Below are positions 1-10,493 of a stretch of DNA of 64,000 nt, piece by piece. The notes beneath the pieces are model-generated. The model did no database searches. It saw only the letters and a program-made list of their open reading frames with translations, and was not told the DNA's origin. The position numbers were made by a program, and so were the translations under genes. The DNA lies in assembly GCA_030829985.1 (NCBI GenBank), contig JAURNW010000031.1, positions 36,668 through 100,667 of the forward strand. Reading direction: 5' to 3'. Source of the stretch: Gammaproteobacteria bacterium. GTDB lineage: Bacteria > Pseudomonadota > Gammaproteobacteria > Eutrophobiales > Eutrophobiaceae. Every line of letters begins with the position of its first letter. The stretch's first letter is position 1.

Positions 1-3000
1 ATAATTTCAATCAACGATTTTTTAGCCAAGGCCTTACTGTCACGCGTCTTATCATAGACACCGGAAACAATTAGTAATAAAGCCGGGCGATCCAGTAATA
101 CCTTGGAGATAGTCGATAATTTCTCCGCTTCGGGAGGCGCGATCTCTGTTTTACCAGGAACAAACTGAATAAATTTAAGCTCGTCGCCAGACATGCCAAA
201 AAGAGAACCAATAAATTTAAATGGGGCCGTCACAATACCGCCAAGCAGATTACCGATCGCCTTTTGAATGACTGCGTTAATCTCGAATTCAGGGCTGTTC
301 AAATCACCTTTTATAGGGAGCTTAATATCAATTTTGCCGTTATCATCTTCCAATAAACTAATTGCCATATCGAGCGGCAAATCCATGGCATCAGGACTTT
401 CAACTTCTTCTCCCAGTACCAGACTTTCCAACACAATATTATTACTACCGTCCAGGTTATTGTTGGCAATCTTATAATCCAGCGTTAAAGATAAACTCCC
501 GGATTTAATCTTTCGTCCGGCAAATTTTGCTGCATAAGGAGAGAGGCTGTTGGTGCTAATATTTTTAAACACCATGTTAATCTGGCTTTGTTTACGATAA
601 TCAAATGGCTGCAACTCACCTTTTATTGCAATAGAACCGAACTCATTGACCTGTCCATTAAGCTCAAGTGATGTATACCGTTCAGGATCTGAATTCAGAC
701 CTGCTGCAGTTCCCGTTAGCTCATGCATTTTCACTGAAAACTGGGGCGTCATACTTAAATCTGCAAAATCCATATTCCCCTTATCCAAATCGATACGCTC
801 CAATGACAGAGTGTAAGTTGATTCAAAATCTGCATTCTCCTGTTCCGAATTGTTGCTTTCGCTGTTTGCAGATTTAAATGCATTCAACAGGTTCAGATTT
901 TTCTGCTCATCAATATGCACATTGGCATAGGGACCGGAAAGTTTCGTCTGCTTAATATTTATATTAAGCGGAGAGGACGTAAAACCAAGTCCAGCTATGG
1001 TCACAGCTTCAACAGCGATCAAACGACTATCATCACTCATATCATTAAGTTGCAGATTAATTAAACCTGCTTTGGCATCTCGTATTGAAAGGCCATTTTT
1101 TCCAGCGGCATTGCTTATATGCCCATTGAAATTGAATATGCCTGAAGCCAGTGAAACATTTGTAAAATTCTTAAGATATGGATTCAAATAGGTAAAATCT
1201 ATTTCACTCAATCCAAGCTCTAATTCCATGTCAGTTGATATAAGTGCTACCCAGCCTGCCAATGATAACTCACCACGTTCATTTATGACTGCATTAATAC
1301 TCAGATCAGTATGCACCTGATCATCATTAGATATATTAGCTGCTTCTAATTTAATATCGTGCAGATAATGTTGGACACTGGTACCAGACGAGTTGTCAGT
1401 GAGTTTAATATTGAAACCCTGAGTAGTAAGTTTATCTAATTTAAATTGAATCGGGCTTGCCTCCTCAGAGGTGCTATTCTTTTCTTCTGCGTCAGAATCT
1501 GCGGGGATCAATTGCAATACATTTAATACACCGGTTTTATCCAGCGTAAGATTTATATTCGCGTCATCTAATGTTAATGATGTCAGAGCAACGCTCGACT
1601 GAGAGAGATCAACATCTGCTGATTTCAATACTATCTCTTTCAGGCTCAGCAATTGATCCAGCTGCTCTGGCAGAGCAGAATTAAATAGCGCCAGTGACGT
1701 TTGTGCCAGATGCAATTCACCAAGTTCAATATGAAAAGCTGCGGGACTCGTTTCTTCACCAGCGTCTGATTTATTCGCATCATTGCCTGCTATTTTAAAT
1801 TCAGGCAACATCAATTGACCTGCCGTATCAGTTTCAAAAAGGTAATGGTTGTCCACTAACTCAACCTTACCTATAACAATATGTTTGGTATTACCATCAA
1901 ACTTAATTCCGCCAACAGTTGCCCTGTCGAGCTGACCTAATGCTGCCATACCATTACGCGGCGCAAAGACTAGCTTATCAAGCTTAATAGCAGATAACGT
2001 TAAACCAACAGATTCAATATCATATTCAATATCAGAAAATGAAATGTTGGCAAGATCAATCAGCGGTTCAGATTCTTGAGTCGATGCATTTAAAGTAACT
2101 AAAGAAATAGAATTAACACTAGCCGTAAGATCAGAGCTTGAATAGCGAACATCATTTAAATTCAACTCTTTCAATGACAGTGACATCTTTGTCAAGACAT
2201 CCTCAATAGAAAGGTCTTCCACTTTAATGCTGGTATTATCTATATTAAATGAAATATTACCTTCATTGTTTGAAACCAGTTTGTAGGAACCACTGATAGC
2301 TGCACTACCTCTCTGTATTTCTACAGGCAACATATCTTTTCCCCATCTATTGATAGTCGCTGCAGATAAGTCAGCGATCTGAAATTGTCCAACAGACATC
2401 AATGGCGTTAAAGATAAAGTGCCTGTCAGTTTAGCCCTGGTGTTTTTATCCAGATCCAGATCGATCTGATAGTTACCTTCCTCATTTGCAAAAGTACTGA
2501 TGCTTGAAAACTCAAGATTAATATCTTTAACCAAAGATTGTATTGATTGCTCTTTCGAGTAATCAACTATCAAAACACTTCCCTGCTGAATTGCTGTCGA
2601 TTCAAAAATAAAATTTAGCGCAGGATCATCACCACTATCAGAATCCGTAGCGGGTAATTCACTCAACAGGTGATCCAGATTCATACTGCCTGTTTCATCA
2701 ATTATCAATTCAAGGCGTGGTTCATTAAGTCTAAGGGTTGATACTACCAGCGTCTTTTTAAGCAGTTGATCTAAATCAATATTGATATCCAGTTCTATAA
2801 GACTGGCTATTGGGACCTGATTTTTTTCTTTCAGCGCAATATTGTCTGCGCGTAAATGAAATGTAAAAGGGTTGAAATAAATTTTTTCAATGACGAGTTC
2901 ACGTTGCAATTGCTTCGAAACATATTCGCCTAATGCTTTGTTGGCATACCAGGGCAATACCATAAAACCAACAACGCCATATAAAATAAATAGCGAAACC

Positions 3001-3047
3001 AGTATTACAGAACCTATCTTTGTTTTTTTATTAATTTGAATCGACAA
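1..3047 (-). CDS. DUF748 / AsmA-like giant envelope protein, 3' end outside window
   Basis: The frame is open from position 3047 to the window edge, about 1015 codons, with the stop outside. The product begins with an N-terminal membrane anchor (about residues 12-32), followed by the FNPFTFHLRADN element typical of DUF748 proteins. The end inside the window (RPALLLIVSGVYDK) is the conserved C-terminal part of that family. DUF748 proteins belong to the AsmA superfamily of very large periplasmic beta-rich proteins tethered to the inner membrane and linked to lipid traffic or outer-membrane assembly; the exact role here is unknown. No ATG fits. An in-frame stop lies at 3063-3065, and the only standard start that keeps the anchor is TTG at 3047, with no strong ribosome-binding site. 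I spot-checked the frame at 1508 and at the left edge; both agree with one uninterrupted reading frame. Confidence 0.82.
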   Translation of the reverse strand, partial: MSIQINKKTKIGSVILVSLFILYGVVGFMVLPWYANKALGEYVSKQLQRELVIEKIYFNPFTFHLRADNIALKEKNQVPIASLIELDINIDLDQLLKKTLVVSTLRLNEPRLELIIDETGSMNLDHLLSELPATDSDSGDDPALNFIFESTAIQQGSVLIVDYSKEQSIQSLVKDINLEFSSISTFANEEGNYQIDLDLDKNTRAKLTGTLSLTPLMSVGQFQIADLSAATINRWGKDMLPVEIQRGSAAISGSYKLVSNNEGNISFNIDNTSIKVEDLSIEDVLTKMSLSLKELNLNDVRYSSSDLTASVNSISLVTLNASTQESEPLIDLANISFSDIEYDIESVGLTLSAIKLDKLVFAPRNGMAALGQLDRATVGGIKFDGNTKHIVIGKVELVDNHYLFETDTAGQLMLPEFKIAGNDANKSDAGEETSPAAFHIELGELHLAQTSLALFNSALPEQLDQLLSLKEIVLKSADVDLSQSSVALTSLTLDDANINLTLDKTGVLNVLQLIPADSDAEEKNSTSEEASPIQFKLDKLTTQGFNIKLTDNSSGTSVQHYLHDIKLEAANISNDDQVHTDLSINAVINERGELSLAGWVALISTDMELELGLSEIDFTYLNPYLKNFTNVSLASGIFNFNGHISNAAGKNGLSIRDAKAGLINLQLNDMSDDSRLIAVEAVTIAGLGFTSSPLNINIKQTKLSGPYANVHIDEQKNLNLLNAFKSANSESNNSEQENADFESTYTLSLERIDLDKGNMDFADLSMTPQFSVKMHELTGTAAGLNSDPERYTSLELNGQVNEFGSIAIKGELQPFDYRKQSQINMVFKNISTNSLSPYAAKFAGRKIKSGSLSLTLDYKIANNNLDGSNNIVLESLVLGEEVESPDAMDLPLDMAISLLEDDNGKIDIKLPIKGDLNSPEFEINAVIQKAIGNLLGGIVTAPFKFIGSLFGMSGDELKFIQFVPGKTEIAPPEAEKLSTISKVLLDRPALLLIVSGVYDKTRDSKALAKKSLIEI

Positions 3048-3071
3048 GATGATGTAACATTTTTACGTGAA

Positions 3072-3147
<76 letters not shown>

Positions 3148-3247
3148 ATTGAATTGTGATGCGCAAAAAAGACGCGTATTAAACCGGTCTCGGCGCCTTT
3201 CGTCAAGCTGAGGTTTATATCATGCACGATCTTTAATGAACGGCATG

Positions 3248-3520
3248 TCATTCCTCTGGCGCATTGAATTCTTTAGGCTTCTCTGAACCGCCGCCAAAGA
3301 AGAACTTTTCCATCTCTTCTTCGAGGAATTTTCGGGCTTTAGGCTCTATCGGTGTCAAACGGTACTCATTGATCAACATCGTCTGATGTCCTAACCACAT
3401 TTTCCAGGCTTCCTTGGAAACCTGCTCATAGATGCGTTTTCCTAATTCGCCCGGGTATGGCAACGTAGCCAAACCTTCAGCTTCTTTATCGAGCTTGACA
3501 CACTGTACATTACGACTCAT
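3248..3520 (-). CDS. yggX: Fe(2+)-trafficking protein YggX
   Basis: A 90-residue cytoplasmic protein of the usual YggX length. It has the family start ([10 protein letters not shown], with the conserved Cys at residue 7), the internal [17 protein letters not shown] stretch and the [17 protein letters not shown] block. YggX is linked to iron handling, protecting Fe-S clusters from oxidation and functionally tied to MutY. The start overlaps the 3' end of mutY by 11 bp, so the two are translationally coupled. The C-terminal tail after residue 78 is short and charged. Confidence 0.96.
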   Translation of the reverse strand: MSRNVQCVKLDKEAEGLATLPYPGELGKRIYEQVSKEAWKMWLGHQTMLINEYRLTPIEPKARKFLEEEMEKFFFGGGSEKPKEFNAPEE

Positions 3521-4586
3521 TTAAAACAGTCCTCTTACTATTATTTAAATCTTCCAAAATAGACACAACCGGTGCCGGGAAACCCAGCTTGCGATCACCA
3601 TCAGGCTTTAACCATATTGATAGTTTTGCATCATTTAGCTTGTTTGTCTGTCCTTTTAGCCTGATATGAACCGGTTTTATCAACAGCTGAAAATGACTAA
3701 AGGTATGTTTAACACTTTTATATTCAATCTTGTTTTCAATCGTATAACCATATTGTTGCGCTAGGGAGCTCTCGACAGATTGCTCGCCAGAAAACTCTGG
3801 GAAACACCAGAGCCCACCCCAGATACCCGCCGGGGGTCGTTGCTCAAGTAAAATCTCTCCCCTGCTATTTTCAATGATAGCAAATATAGTTTCACGATGA
3901 GGCAATTTGACTTTTGGTTTTGATCCTGGAAAGTCGTGTTGTCTTGCTGTCTTGAAGGCGAAGCAATCATCATTCAATGGGCAATGTTCACAATCTGGAT
4001 TACGGCGAGTACACAATGTTGCCCCCAGATCCATGATTGCTTGTGTATAGTCACTCGAACATTTATGCGGCGTGTGTTGTTCAGCATAAGACCAGAGCGT
4101 GGATTCAACATCTTTCCTGCCGGGCCAACCTTCAACACCGTAATAACGACTTAATACCCGTTTAACATTACCATCCAGGATGGCTTTTCGTTGTTCACAG
4201 GCTAAGGACAATATTGCGCCTGCGGTAGAACGACCTATACCCGGCAAACTCATTAAACCCTCTACTGTGAACGGTAGTTGACCTTTATATTGATCAACAA
4301 TTATGCCTGCGGCTTTATGCATATTGCGGGCACGTGCGTAATAACCCAGACCTGTCCAATGATGTAATACTTCATCCCGCTTTGCTTTTGCCAGAGTCGC
4401 GACATCCGGAAAACTTTCAATAAACCGATTGAAATAGGGGATGACCGTTGTTACCTGCGTCTGTTGTAACATGATCTCGGATACCCAGACTCGATAAGGC
4501 GTTCGCTCAAGCTGCCAGGGCAGATCATGCCGACCATGTTGGCTAAACCAGACTAGTAGCCGATCTGAAAATTGATCGTCGAGCAT
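3510..4586 (-). CDS. mutY: A/G-specific adenine DNA glycosylase MutY
   Basis: 358 residues, full length for bacterial MutY. It removes adenine mispaired with 8-oxoguanine or guanine. The helix-hairpin-helix glycosylase domain fills about residues 1-210: catalytic Glu37 ([10 protein letters not shown]), hairpin [10 protein letters not shown] (114-123) and catalytic Asp138 (ILDGNVKRV). The [4Fe-4S] loop has Cys192, Cys199, Cys202 and Cys208 in the expected C-X6-C-X2-C-X5-C spacing. A NUDIX-like domain recognising 8-oxoG occupies about 228-345. It lies 12 bp after the AsmA-family gene and overlaps yggX, reproducing the asmA-mutY-yggX order of Pseudomonas and relatives. Confidence 0.97.
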   Translation of the reverse strand: MLDDQFSDRLLVWFSQHGRHDLPWQLERTPYRVWVSEIMLQQTQVTTVIPYFNRFIESFPDVATLAKAKRDEVLHHWTGLGYYARARNMHKAAGIIVDQYKGQLPFTVEGLMSLPGIGRSTAGAILSLACEQRKAILDGNVKRVLSRYYGVEGWPGRKDVESTLWSYAEQHTPHKCSSDYTQAIMDLGATLCTRRNPDCEHCPLNDDCFAFKTARQHDFPGSKPKVKLPHRETIFAIIENSRGEILLEQRPPAGIWGGLWCFPEFSGEQSVESSLAQQYGYTIENKIEYKSVKHTFSHFQLLIKPVHIRLKGQTNKLNDAKLSIWLKPDGDRKLGFPAPVVSILEDLNNSKRTVLNES

Positions 4587-4598
4587 GTTCCTTCGTAA

Positions 4599-7500
4599 CT
4601 AAAACAATTTATCAAATAATTTTTTAGCACCTTCATTAATCAAATCATCTACTGGGTCTGCCGGTTCTGCTGGCGCTTCCTTGGCAGGTTCGGTTGTTTG
4701 CTGTTCAGCCGGTGCTACCTGTTGTTGTGGCGCTGGGGCTGTTTGCTGTTCTGTTGGTGCTGGGGCTGGCGCCGGGGCAGCTTCTTTTTTCAAGCCGGGG
4801 ATTTTAATACCAAGCTTGTCCAGTTTATCGCCAAGAGCTTCCTGTACTTTTTCTTGTACAGCACCTTTCAGTAATACCTTGGCAATCTCGCCCGCATCAG
4901 GCACGCATTTCTTATCAGCGATCTTACCGCGACATTGAATAGGCAGGCTATGTCCTCCAATATTATATCGCTCGGTACCTTCTGTAAGACTTGATGCGTC
5001 GCTTTCAGCCTTTAAATCATATTTCCATGTTTCATCATTAAGGTTGATAAGCATGCCTTTACCCGTGACCTTAAACCCGGATGCCGACATTAAAAAATCA
5101 TCATTATCAACAATGCCATTTTTTATTTTCAATGTGGCCGTTAGTGCGTTGAATGTAGTGTCGCCTTTAGTATTGAACGTACTAAAACGTTTAGATTCAA
5201 TCATCACTTCGAGCTGTCGTAGTGCACTAGCGATATCCACTCCTTTTAATACACCATTATTAAATGCTATATCACCGCTGCCAGACAATCTGCTTTTCAA
5301 GGCATTGGTATCAGCACCAGAAGAATTCAATGACAGCTTAATATTAGCTTCACCCAAGAGGTCTGCCTTACCAGTGACATCGGTTAACAATGGCTCCGTT
5401 TGAACACCGGTAAGACTGGTGTTTATCGTTAACTTCGGTTCTTTGCCTTTTGCATCAAGATAGATATCTCCTGCATAAGCACCTTGATATAACTTCGCAG
5501 CGATTGGCGCCAACTTGATATCTCCCTTGTCCGCTCTAATGCTGAGTTCCATATCAGTCAACTTCGCATTCGATATCACAAACTCGCCCATGACAAAGTC
5601 ACCCTTAATCTTAATCGCACGCAGGGTTTCCACCGGGATCTCCGTAGCAACTCCGGCGGCGACCGCTTCGGGCGTTGCAACTTTGGTCTTTTTAGCATCC
5701 GTTGCGGGCGGCAGATAACGATCTGCGTTTAATTTATCTACCCCTAAACCAAACTCGATATCCAGTGGTGACATACTCTTAAAGTTGATATCACCTTGTA
5801 ACCTGGTTTCGTCTAATTCGGCTTTTAGCCCTTTTAAAGAGATACTTTTTCCGGTTCCACTAAATGATGAAACAAAGGCAACCCGTTTCAACACTTTAGG
5901 ATCCGCTGTAATTGGGACCTCTTGATTTAAAGTCTTCATTAATTGGCGTAAATCGAAGGGCGCAACTGCTATATCACCCGAAAGGGCCGGTTCAGTTTTA
6001 AAATTAGTTGCCTTGACTGCACCTTTCACGTCCAGACCCAAACCAGCAATACTAAAACTGCTTAACTCAAATATTTCCTTTTCCAGATTAATGTTTGAAT
6101 CGGCTTTAACTGATAGCTTGACCGGAGAATTGGGAATCTTCTTGCCGGAAAAAACCGCGTCCAGTGAAAATGGTTTCAAGCTGAGGTTGTTGGTATTACC
6201 GTTAATACCTGTATTGAGGTCAATCGACTGTAGTACCTCTGCCAGATCGGCCTGACCAATCGCAATTAATAAAGGCTTCGGCGTCTCGCTTGTCACACTG
6301 AACTTGCCACCCATGTTGCCATTGGATTTCTGTATATTGTCACCTTTCAGATTGGCGCCCACTTTAAAACCTAAGGCATTGGCATCAAGTGACGGCAAAT
6401 CGATCTTGCCCGACTTCATATCAAAGTTAAAACGAGTATCAATATTAAATTGTTTGTCTTTAATTTTGCCAAGATCCTTTGCCAAAACAGGCAAGCCACT
6501 ATCTTTAGCCTGAAACGCACCGGCAATTTGTAAGAGCATTGGCAAATCAGGACCATTTGCCTTTAACTCACCACTGATTGAAGGTGTATCACTATTCACC
6601 TGTTTAGCGTTTAATTTAGCTGTTGTAGCAAGCCCCAACGCCTTGATCGACAAGGTAGGAATATCGACCGAACCTGTTTTTAGATCCGCATCAAAATCTG
6701 TATTTATATCGAAAGATTTTGGTGCTGCGCTAAGTTGTGTTGATAATGATTTTAAATCCTGTTTTCCATCACCGGTTAATTGAGCGGCGATCTTGATTAA
6801 CGCCGGCAAGTCAGGACCACTTGCATTTAGTTTACCCTTTGCCGCAGGCGTATCTGATTTCACGTTACGAGCTGTTATTTGTGCCTTAATTGTATTACCC
6901 AGCAAGTTGATATCCAATTTACTAATATCAACATCATTTCTATTCATATCAGCATTGAATGAGGTACTTAACTTAAAGGTCTTATCCGACATGGTAGCCA
7001 ACTGACTAGCCAACGGTTCAATTTCTAATATCTTGAACAATTGCGGGAAATCTTTTCCGTCGACATCGATATTGCCGATCACCTGTGGTTTGCCGGACAA
7101 TATCTCGGCAGCTTCAATATCACCTTTAATCACTGTATCAAAAGCGCTTAATACAAGTTGTTTGATGTGCGCGGTTTCTTTATTTACATCAATATTAATC
7201 TCGGAACTAAATTTAATGACCGTCTGTCCGCCTGGAATTTCCTTTCCTTTAACATTTGCCTCAAATACCATCGGACTCAATGTCAGGACGTCACCACCAT
7301 CAGCGTAGGCGACTGTACCTTTAAACTGCATTGCCGAGGATAGCGCGGGCTTTGTCGCAGACGCATTCAAGGAAGCAGTAATATCGATTGGCTCACCCAG
7401 TTTTAATTCGCCAGTACTAATGTTTGCATTAGTGATGTGGTATTCCAGCTCTTGCTGCATGTCCTGCCAATGGATATTGGCATCTTTTATATCTATTCCA

Positions 7501-7961
7501 CCGAGCACTAAAGCGGCTAATGGCATACCACCGTCTTTACTGGCGGGTTCTTCTGTTTTGGGTTTAACCAAGTCATCCCAGTTAGTGGCCCCTTTTGCAT
7601 TTTTTGCCAGATTAATGGTTGCGCCATGTAATATCAGCGTGTCCATTTCTAATTCTTTTCTCAACAATGGCAATAATTTTGCGCGAGCCTTGATTGTTTT
7701 AGTTTGCAGGAAGGGCGCTTTGCCAAAACCATTGGCATTGCTCAATGTCACACCTTCAATGTCGAGACCTAACCAGGGATAAAACGTAAGATCAATATTG
7801 CCGTCTATACTCAGGTCGCGACCGGTTTCTTCTTTAACTTTTTTAGCGATAGTATCTTTATAATCATTTGGATCGATGTACGCTAATGTTATAGCCGCTG
7901 CACCAATAACGATGATGCCTAACACACCAAGTCCAAGAATCAATTTAATCAGAAATTTCAT
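4599..7961 (-). CDS. asmA: AsmA family protein with internal tandem repeats
   Basis: 1120 residues. An N-terminal membrane anchor (about 5-28) leads into the AsmA domain, with IDPNDYKDTIAKKVKEETGR following the anchor and the conserved YPWLGLDIEGVTLSN element near 61-75. Residues about 295-600 contain four related 80-90-residue units, each with a D-L-P-x-L-x-x-I-A-type core (near 304, 384, 473 and 561) and an SDTP element in two of them. A second AsmA-like domain follows, and the protein ends in a Pro/Ala/Gln-rich linker (about 1045-1100). AsmA proteins are bridge-like periplasmic proteins implicated in lipid transport and outer-membrane homeostasis. It is 19 bp downstream of argH and 12 bp upstream of mutY, so probably cotranscribed. 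Confidence 0.9.
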   Translation of the reverse strand: MKFLIKLILGLGVLGIIVIGAAAITLAYIDPNDYKDTIAKKVKEETGRDLSIDGNIDLTFYPWLGLDIEGVTLSNANGFGKAPFLQTKTIKARAKLLPLLRKELEMDTLILHGATINLAKNAKGATNWDDLVKPKTEEPASKDGGMPLAALVLGGIDIKDANIHWQDMQQELEYHITNANISTGELKLGEPIDITASLNASATKPALSSAMQFKGTVAYADGGDVLTLSPMVFEANVKGKEIPGGQTVIKFSSEINIDVNKETAHIKQLVLSAFDTVIKGDIEAAEILSGKPQVIGNIDVDGKDFPQLFKILEIEPLASQLATMSDKTFKLSTSFNADMNRNDVDISKLDINLLGNTIKAQITARNVKSDTPAAKGKLNASGPDLPALIKIAAQLTGDGKQDLKSLSTQLSAAPKSFDINTDFDADLKTGSVDIPTLSIKALGLATTAKLNAKQVNSDTPSISGELKANGPDLPMLLQIAGAFQAKDSGLPVLAKDLGKIKDKQFNIDTRFNFDMKSGKIDLPSLDANALGFKVGANLKGDNIQKSNGNMGGKFSVTSETPKPLLIAIGQADLAEVLQSIDLNTGINGNTNNLSLKPFSLDAVFSGKKIPNSPVKLSVKADSNINLEKEIFELSSFSIAGLGLDVKGAVKATNFKTEPALSGDIAVAPFDLRQLMKTLNQEVPITADPKVLKRVAFVSSFSGTGKSISLKGLKAELDETRLQGDINFKSMSPLDIEFGLGVDKLNADRYLPPATDAKKTKVATPEAVAAGVATEIPVETLRAIKIKGDFVMGEFVISNAKLTDMELSIRADKGDIKLAPIAAKLYQGAYAGDIYLDAKGKEPKLTINTSLTGVQTEPLLTDVTGKADLLGEANIKLSLNSSGADTNALKSRLSGSGDIAFNNGVLKGVDIASALRQLEVMIESKRFSTFNTKGDTTFNALTATLKIKNGIVDNDDFLMSASGFKVTGKGMLINLNDETWKYDLKAESDASSLTEGTERYNIGGHSLPIQCRGKIADKKCVPDAGEIAKVLLKGAVQEKVQEALGDKLDKLGIKIPGLKKEAAPAPAPAPTEQQTAPAPQQQVAPAEQQTTEPAKEAPAEPADPVDDLINEGAKKLFDKLF

Positions 7962-7980
7962 TTAATATTTACCCGCGTAA

Positions 7981-9369
7981 TTATTTAATTTGCTTTTTAA
8001 GTCGTTTAATTGCCGCCTTGACCTGTTTTGGCGCTGTTCCGCCGATATGATCACGAGCAGAAACCGATCCCTCAAGTTCTAATACCGCATATACATCCTC
8101 TTTGATGACCTTACTAAATTTTTGCAGTTCTCTCAGTGTCAGCGATGGTAAGTCTTTATTATTCTGAATAGCGTACTGAACAGTTTTTCCAACAACTTCA
8201 TGTGCATCCCTGAAAGCCAGACCATTCACCACTAAATAATCGGCAAGATCCGTCGCCGTCGCAAACCCAGCTGCTGCTGCCTTATACATAGTCTCTCTAT
8301 TGACGGTAATGGTAGGGATCAAGCCAGCATAGGCGATTAAACACATTTTCACTGTATCTACTGCATCGAACAAACTCTCCTTATCTTCCTGATTATCTCG
8401 GTTGTAGGCGAGCGGTTGAGCCTTCATCAAGGTCAGTAAAGCGGTCAAATCACCATAAACCCGGCCTGTTTTACCTCTCACCAGTTCAGGGATATCAGGA
8501 TTTTTCTTTTGCGGCATGATCGATGAACCCGTACACCAGGCATCACCAAGATCAATAAAACCACTCGCCTGCGACATCCAGATCACCAATTCTTCAGAAA
8601 ATCGAGAAAGGTGCATCATGATTAGACTCGCAGCCGCCGTAAACTCTATCGCAAAATCACGATCACTTACCGAGTCCAGTGAGTTTTGTGTAACACCGTC
8701 AAAACCAAGTGCTTCAGCAACCATTTTCCGATCAATTGGATAGCTGGTACCCGCCAGCGCCGCAGAACCCAAAGGCAATAGATTAAGTCTTTTTCGACAA
8801 TCCAGTAATCGGGATCGATCACGTAACAGCATCTCGGCCCAGGCTAATAAATGATGGCCAAAAGTGACAGGTTGTGCCGACTGCAAATGAGTAAAACCCG
8901 GCATAATGGTGCTGGCATGCTCGGATGCCAGCTCCAATAAAGCCTTTAATACAGCGTTAATCTGTACACAGACAAGATCAATTTCACTACGCAAGTACAA
9001 GCGAATATCAGTTGCGATCTGATCATTTCGCGAACGCCCGGTATGCAATTTTTTACCGACATCTCCGATGCGTGCCACCAGCGCTGTTTCGATATTCATA
9101 TGCACATCTTCGAGCGATGTTTGCCATTGAAACTTGCCCGCGTTGATATCCAGCTCAATTTTTTTCAAGGCAGAGATAATCTGGATGCTTTCTTTTTTTG
9201 AAATAACGCCCACTTTCGCCAACATCGTCACGTGAGCTATTGAACCCATGATGTCATAATGCGCAAGTCGTTGATCATAGGAGACTGATTCGGTGAATTG
9301 TTCTACAAATTCATCTGTTGGGGTCGTGAATCTACCGCCCCAGGGCTTTTCTGTGTTTTTTGAGGTCAT
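7981..9369 (-). CDS. argH: Argininosuccinate lyase
   Basis: 462 residues, the standard length. It catalyses the last step of arginine synthesis, splitting argininosuccinate to arginine and fumarate. Visible signatures are the N-terminal KPWGGRF element (8-14), [13 protein letters not shown] (109-121), the PGFTHLQ loop with the catalytic His near 161, and the fumarase/aspartase superfamily signature [12 protein letters not shown] (281-292) with the active-site Ser. It is divergent from the algZ-like gene (74 bp between starts), the same argH-algZ-algR neighbourhood known in Pseudomonas. asmA follows 19 bp downstream. Confidence 0.98.
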   Translation of the reverse strand: MTSKNTEKPWGGRFTTPTDEFVEQFTESVSYDQRLAHYDIMGSIAHVTMLAKVGVISKKESIQIISALKKIELDINAGKFQWQTSLEDVHMNIETALVARIGDVGKKLHTGRSRNDQIATDIRLYLRSEIDLVCVQINAVLKALLELASEHASTIMPGFTHLQSAQPVTFGHHLLAWAEMLLRDRSRLLDCRKRLNLLPLGSAALAGTSYPIDRKMVAEALGFDGVTQNSLDSVSDRDFAIEFTAAASLIMMHLSRFSEELVIWMSQASGFIDLGDAWCTGSSIMPQKKNPDIPELVRGKTGRVYGDLTALLTLMKAQPLAYNRDNQEDKESLFDAVDTVKMCLIAYAGLIPTITVNRETMYKAAAAGFATATDLADYLVVNGLAFRDAHEVVGKTVQYAIQNNKDLPSLTLRELQKFSKVIKEDVYAVLELEGSVSARDHIGGTAPKQVKAAIKRLKKQIK

Positions 9370-9443
9370 TTCAGTGTTTTTGAGTTTAATTTTTTGCAGG
9401 CAACAGTATAACTTATGCTAAACCTAAAACAGCCGATTTTCAG

Positions 9444-10493
9444 ATGCCAAAATTGAACGGACAGGATAAAACCAGCTTTCTACCGAATTTTTGCAGTGCA
9501 GAAGCGCTGTTTATCGTCGTTTTGAGTGCTGAGTTGCTGGCAATGGTCTTAACGCTTGCATTACCTCTCTATAAAGAAGGCTTATTATTCGATTTGGCAA
9601 TGAACTCTCTATTCATTCAATGGATCGCTATCACCTGTGTTGGTCTGCTGTGCATACTCAAACGCTACATAGCCACTCTGACAGAAAAAAAAGCGGCGGC
9701 TTTTAGTTATCTATTAATACTATTGGTTTCATTCATTATCACAGAAATAGCCTGGTGGTCTTTGTATGCCTACCCTGATCGAGTCATCCCGGATCAAAAA
9801 CTTCACAGTCTTTTTCTGATACGCTCCCTGGGTATTTCAGCCATCGTGGGCGCCATTGTATTACGCTACCTCTATGTACAACATCAGTGGCGTAAGAATA
9901 TTGAGACTGCCGCCATGTCGCGTTATCAGGCACTACAATCAAGAATACGGCCTCACTTCTTGTTCAATTGCATGAACACTATTGCTAGTTTGACTCGTAA
10001 GTCACCTGAACTAGCCGAACAATCTGTAGAAGACCTGGCTGATTTATTCAGAGCGAGTTTACTTGAACCTTCAGAACTCTATGAAATCGCTGATGAATGG
10101 AAACTATGTAAACACTATCTCCGTATTGAAGGGCACCGCCTTGGAGACAGGTTATCTGTGGAATGGGAAATCGATTCCCTGCCTGATGATGCGTTAATCC
10201 CACAGTTAAGCCTTCAGCCCTTACTTGAGAATACAATCTATCATGGGATAGAGAGATTGCCGGAAGGAGGCACTATATCCATACGAGGTAAATTTAAAGA
10301 TAACAGGCTAGAAATCACTTTTAGTAATCCAGTGCCTGATGGTATTGAAGATACACATAAGGGCAATAAACTGGCACAGGAAAATATACGCCAACGATTA
10401 ATCACGGTCTTTGGGAAAGACAGTGACTTGTTGATTGAAAACAAAGATGACCATTACAAAGTAACGGTGAGTCTGCCATATAAACGCTTATGA
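9444..10493 (+). CDS. algZ: LytS/AlgZ-type membrane sensor histidine kinase
   Basis: 349 residues. Four predicted membrane helices (about 18-41, 53-72, 84-106, 122-142) are followed by a His_kinase domain with the RIRPHFLFNCMNTI box (167-180, phospho-His171) and a HATPase region with the LLENTIYHG element. This is the unorthodox LytS/YehU/AlgZ family, which uses a short kinase domain. Its position next to argH and its 4-bp overlap with a LytTR regulator match AlgZ (FimS), which in Pseudomonas controls alginate and type IV pilus function. The symbol is assigned by similarity and synteny; the actual target genes here are unknown. Confidence 0.85.
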   Translation: MPKLNGQDKTSFLPNFCSAEALFIVVLSAELLAMVLTLALPLYKEGLLFDLAMNSLFIQWIAITCVGLLCILKRYIATLTEKKAAAFSYLLILLVSFIITEIAWWSLYAYPDRVIPDQKLHSLFLIRSLGISAIVGAIVLRYLYVQHQWRKNIETAAMSRYQALQSRIRPHFLFNCMNTIASLTRKSPELAEQSVEDLADLFRASLLEPSELYEIADEWKLCKHYLRIEGHRLGDRLSVEWEIDSLPDDALIPQLSLQPLLENTIYHGIERLPEGGTISIRGKFKDNRLEITFSNPVPDGIEDTHKGNKLAQENIRQRLITVFGKDSDLLIENKDDHYKVTVSLPYKRL

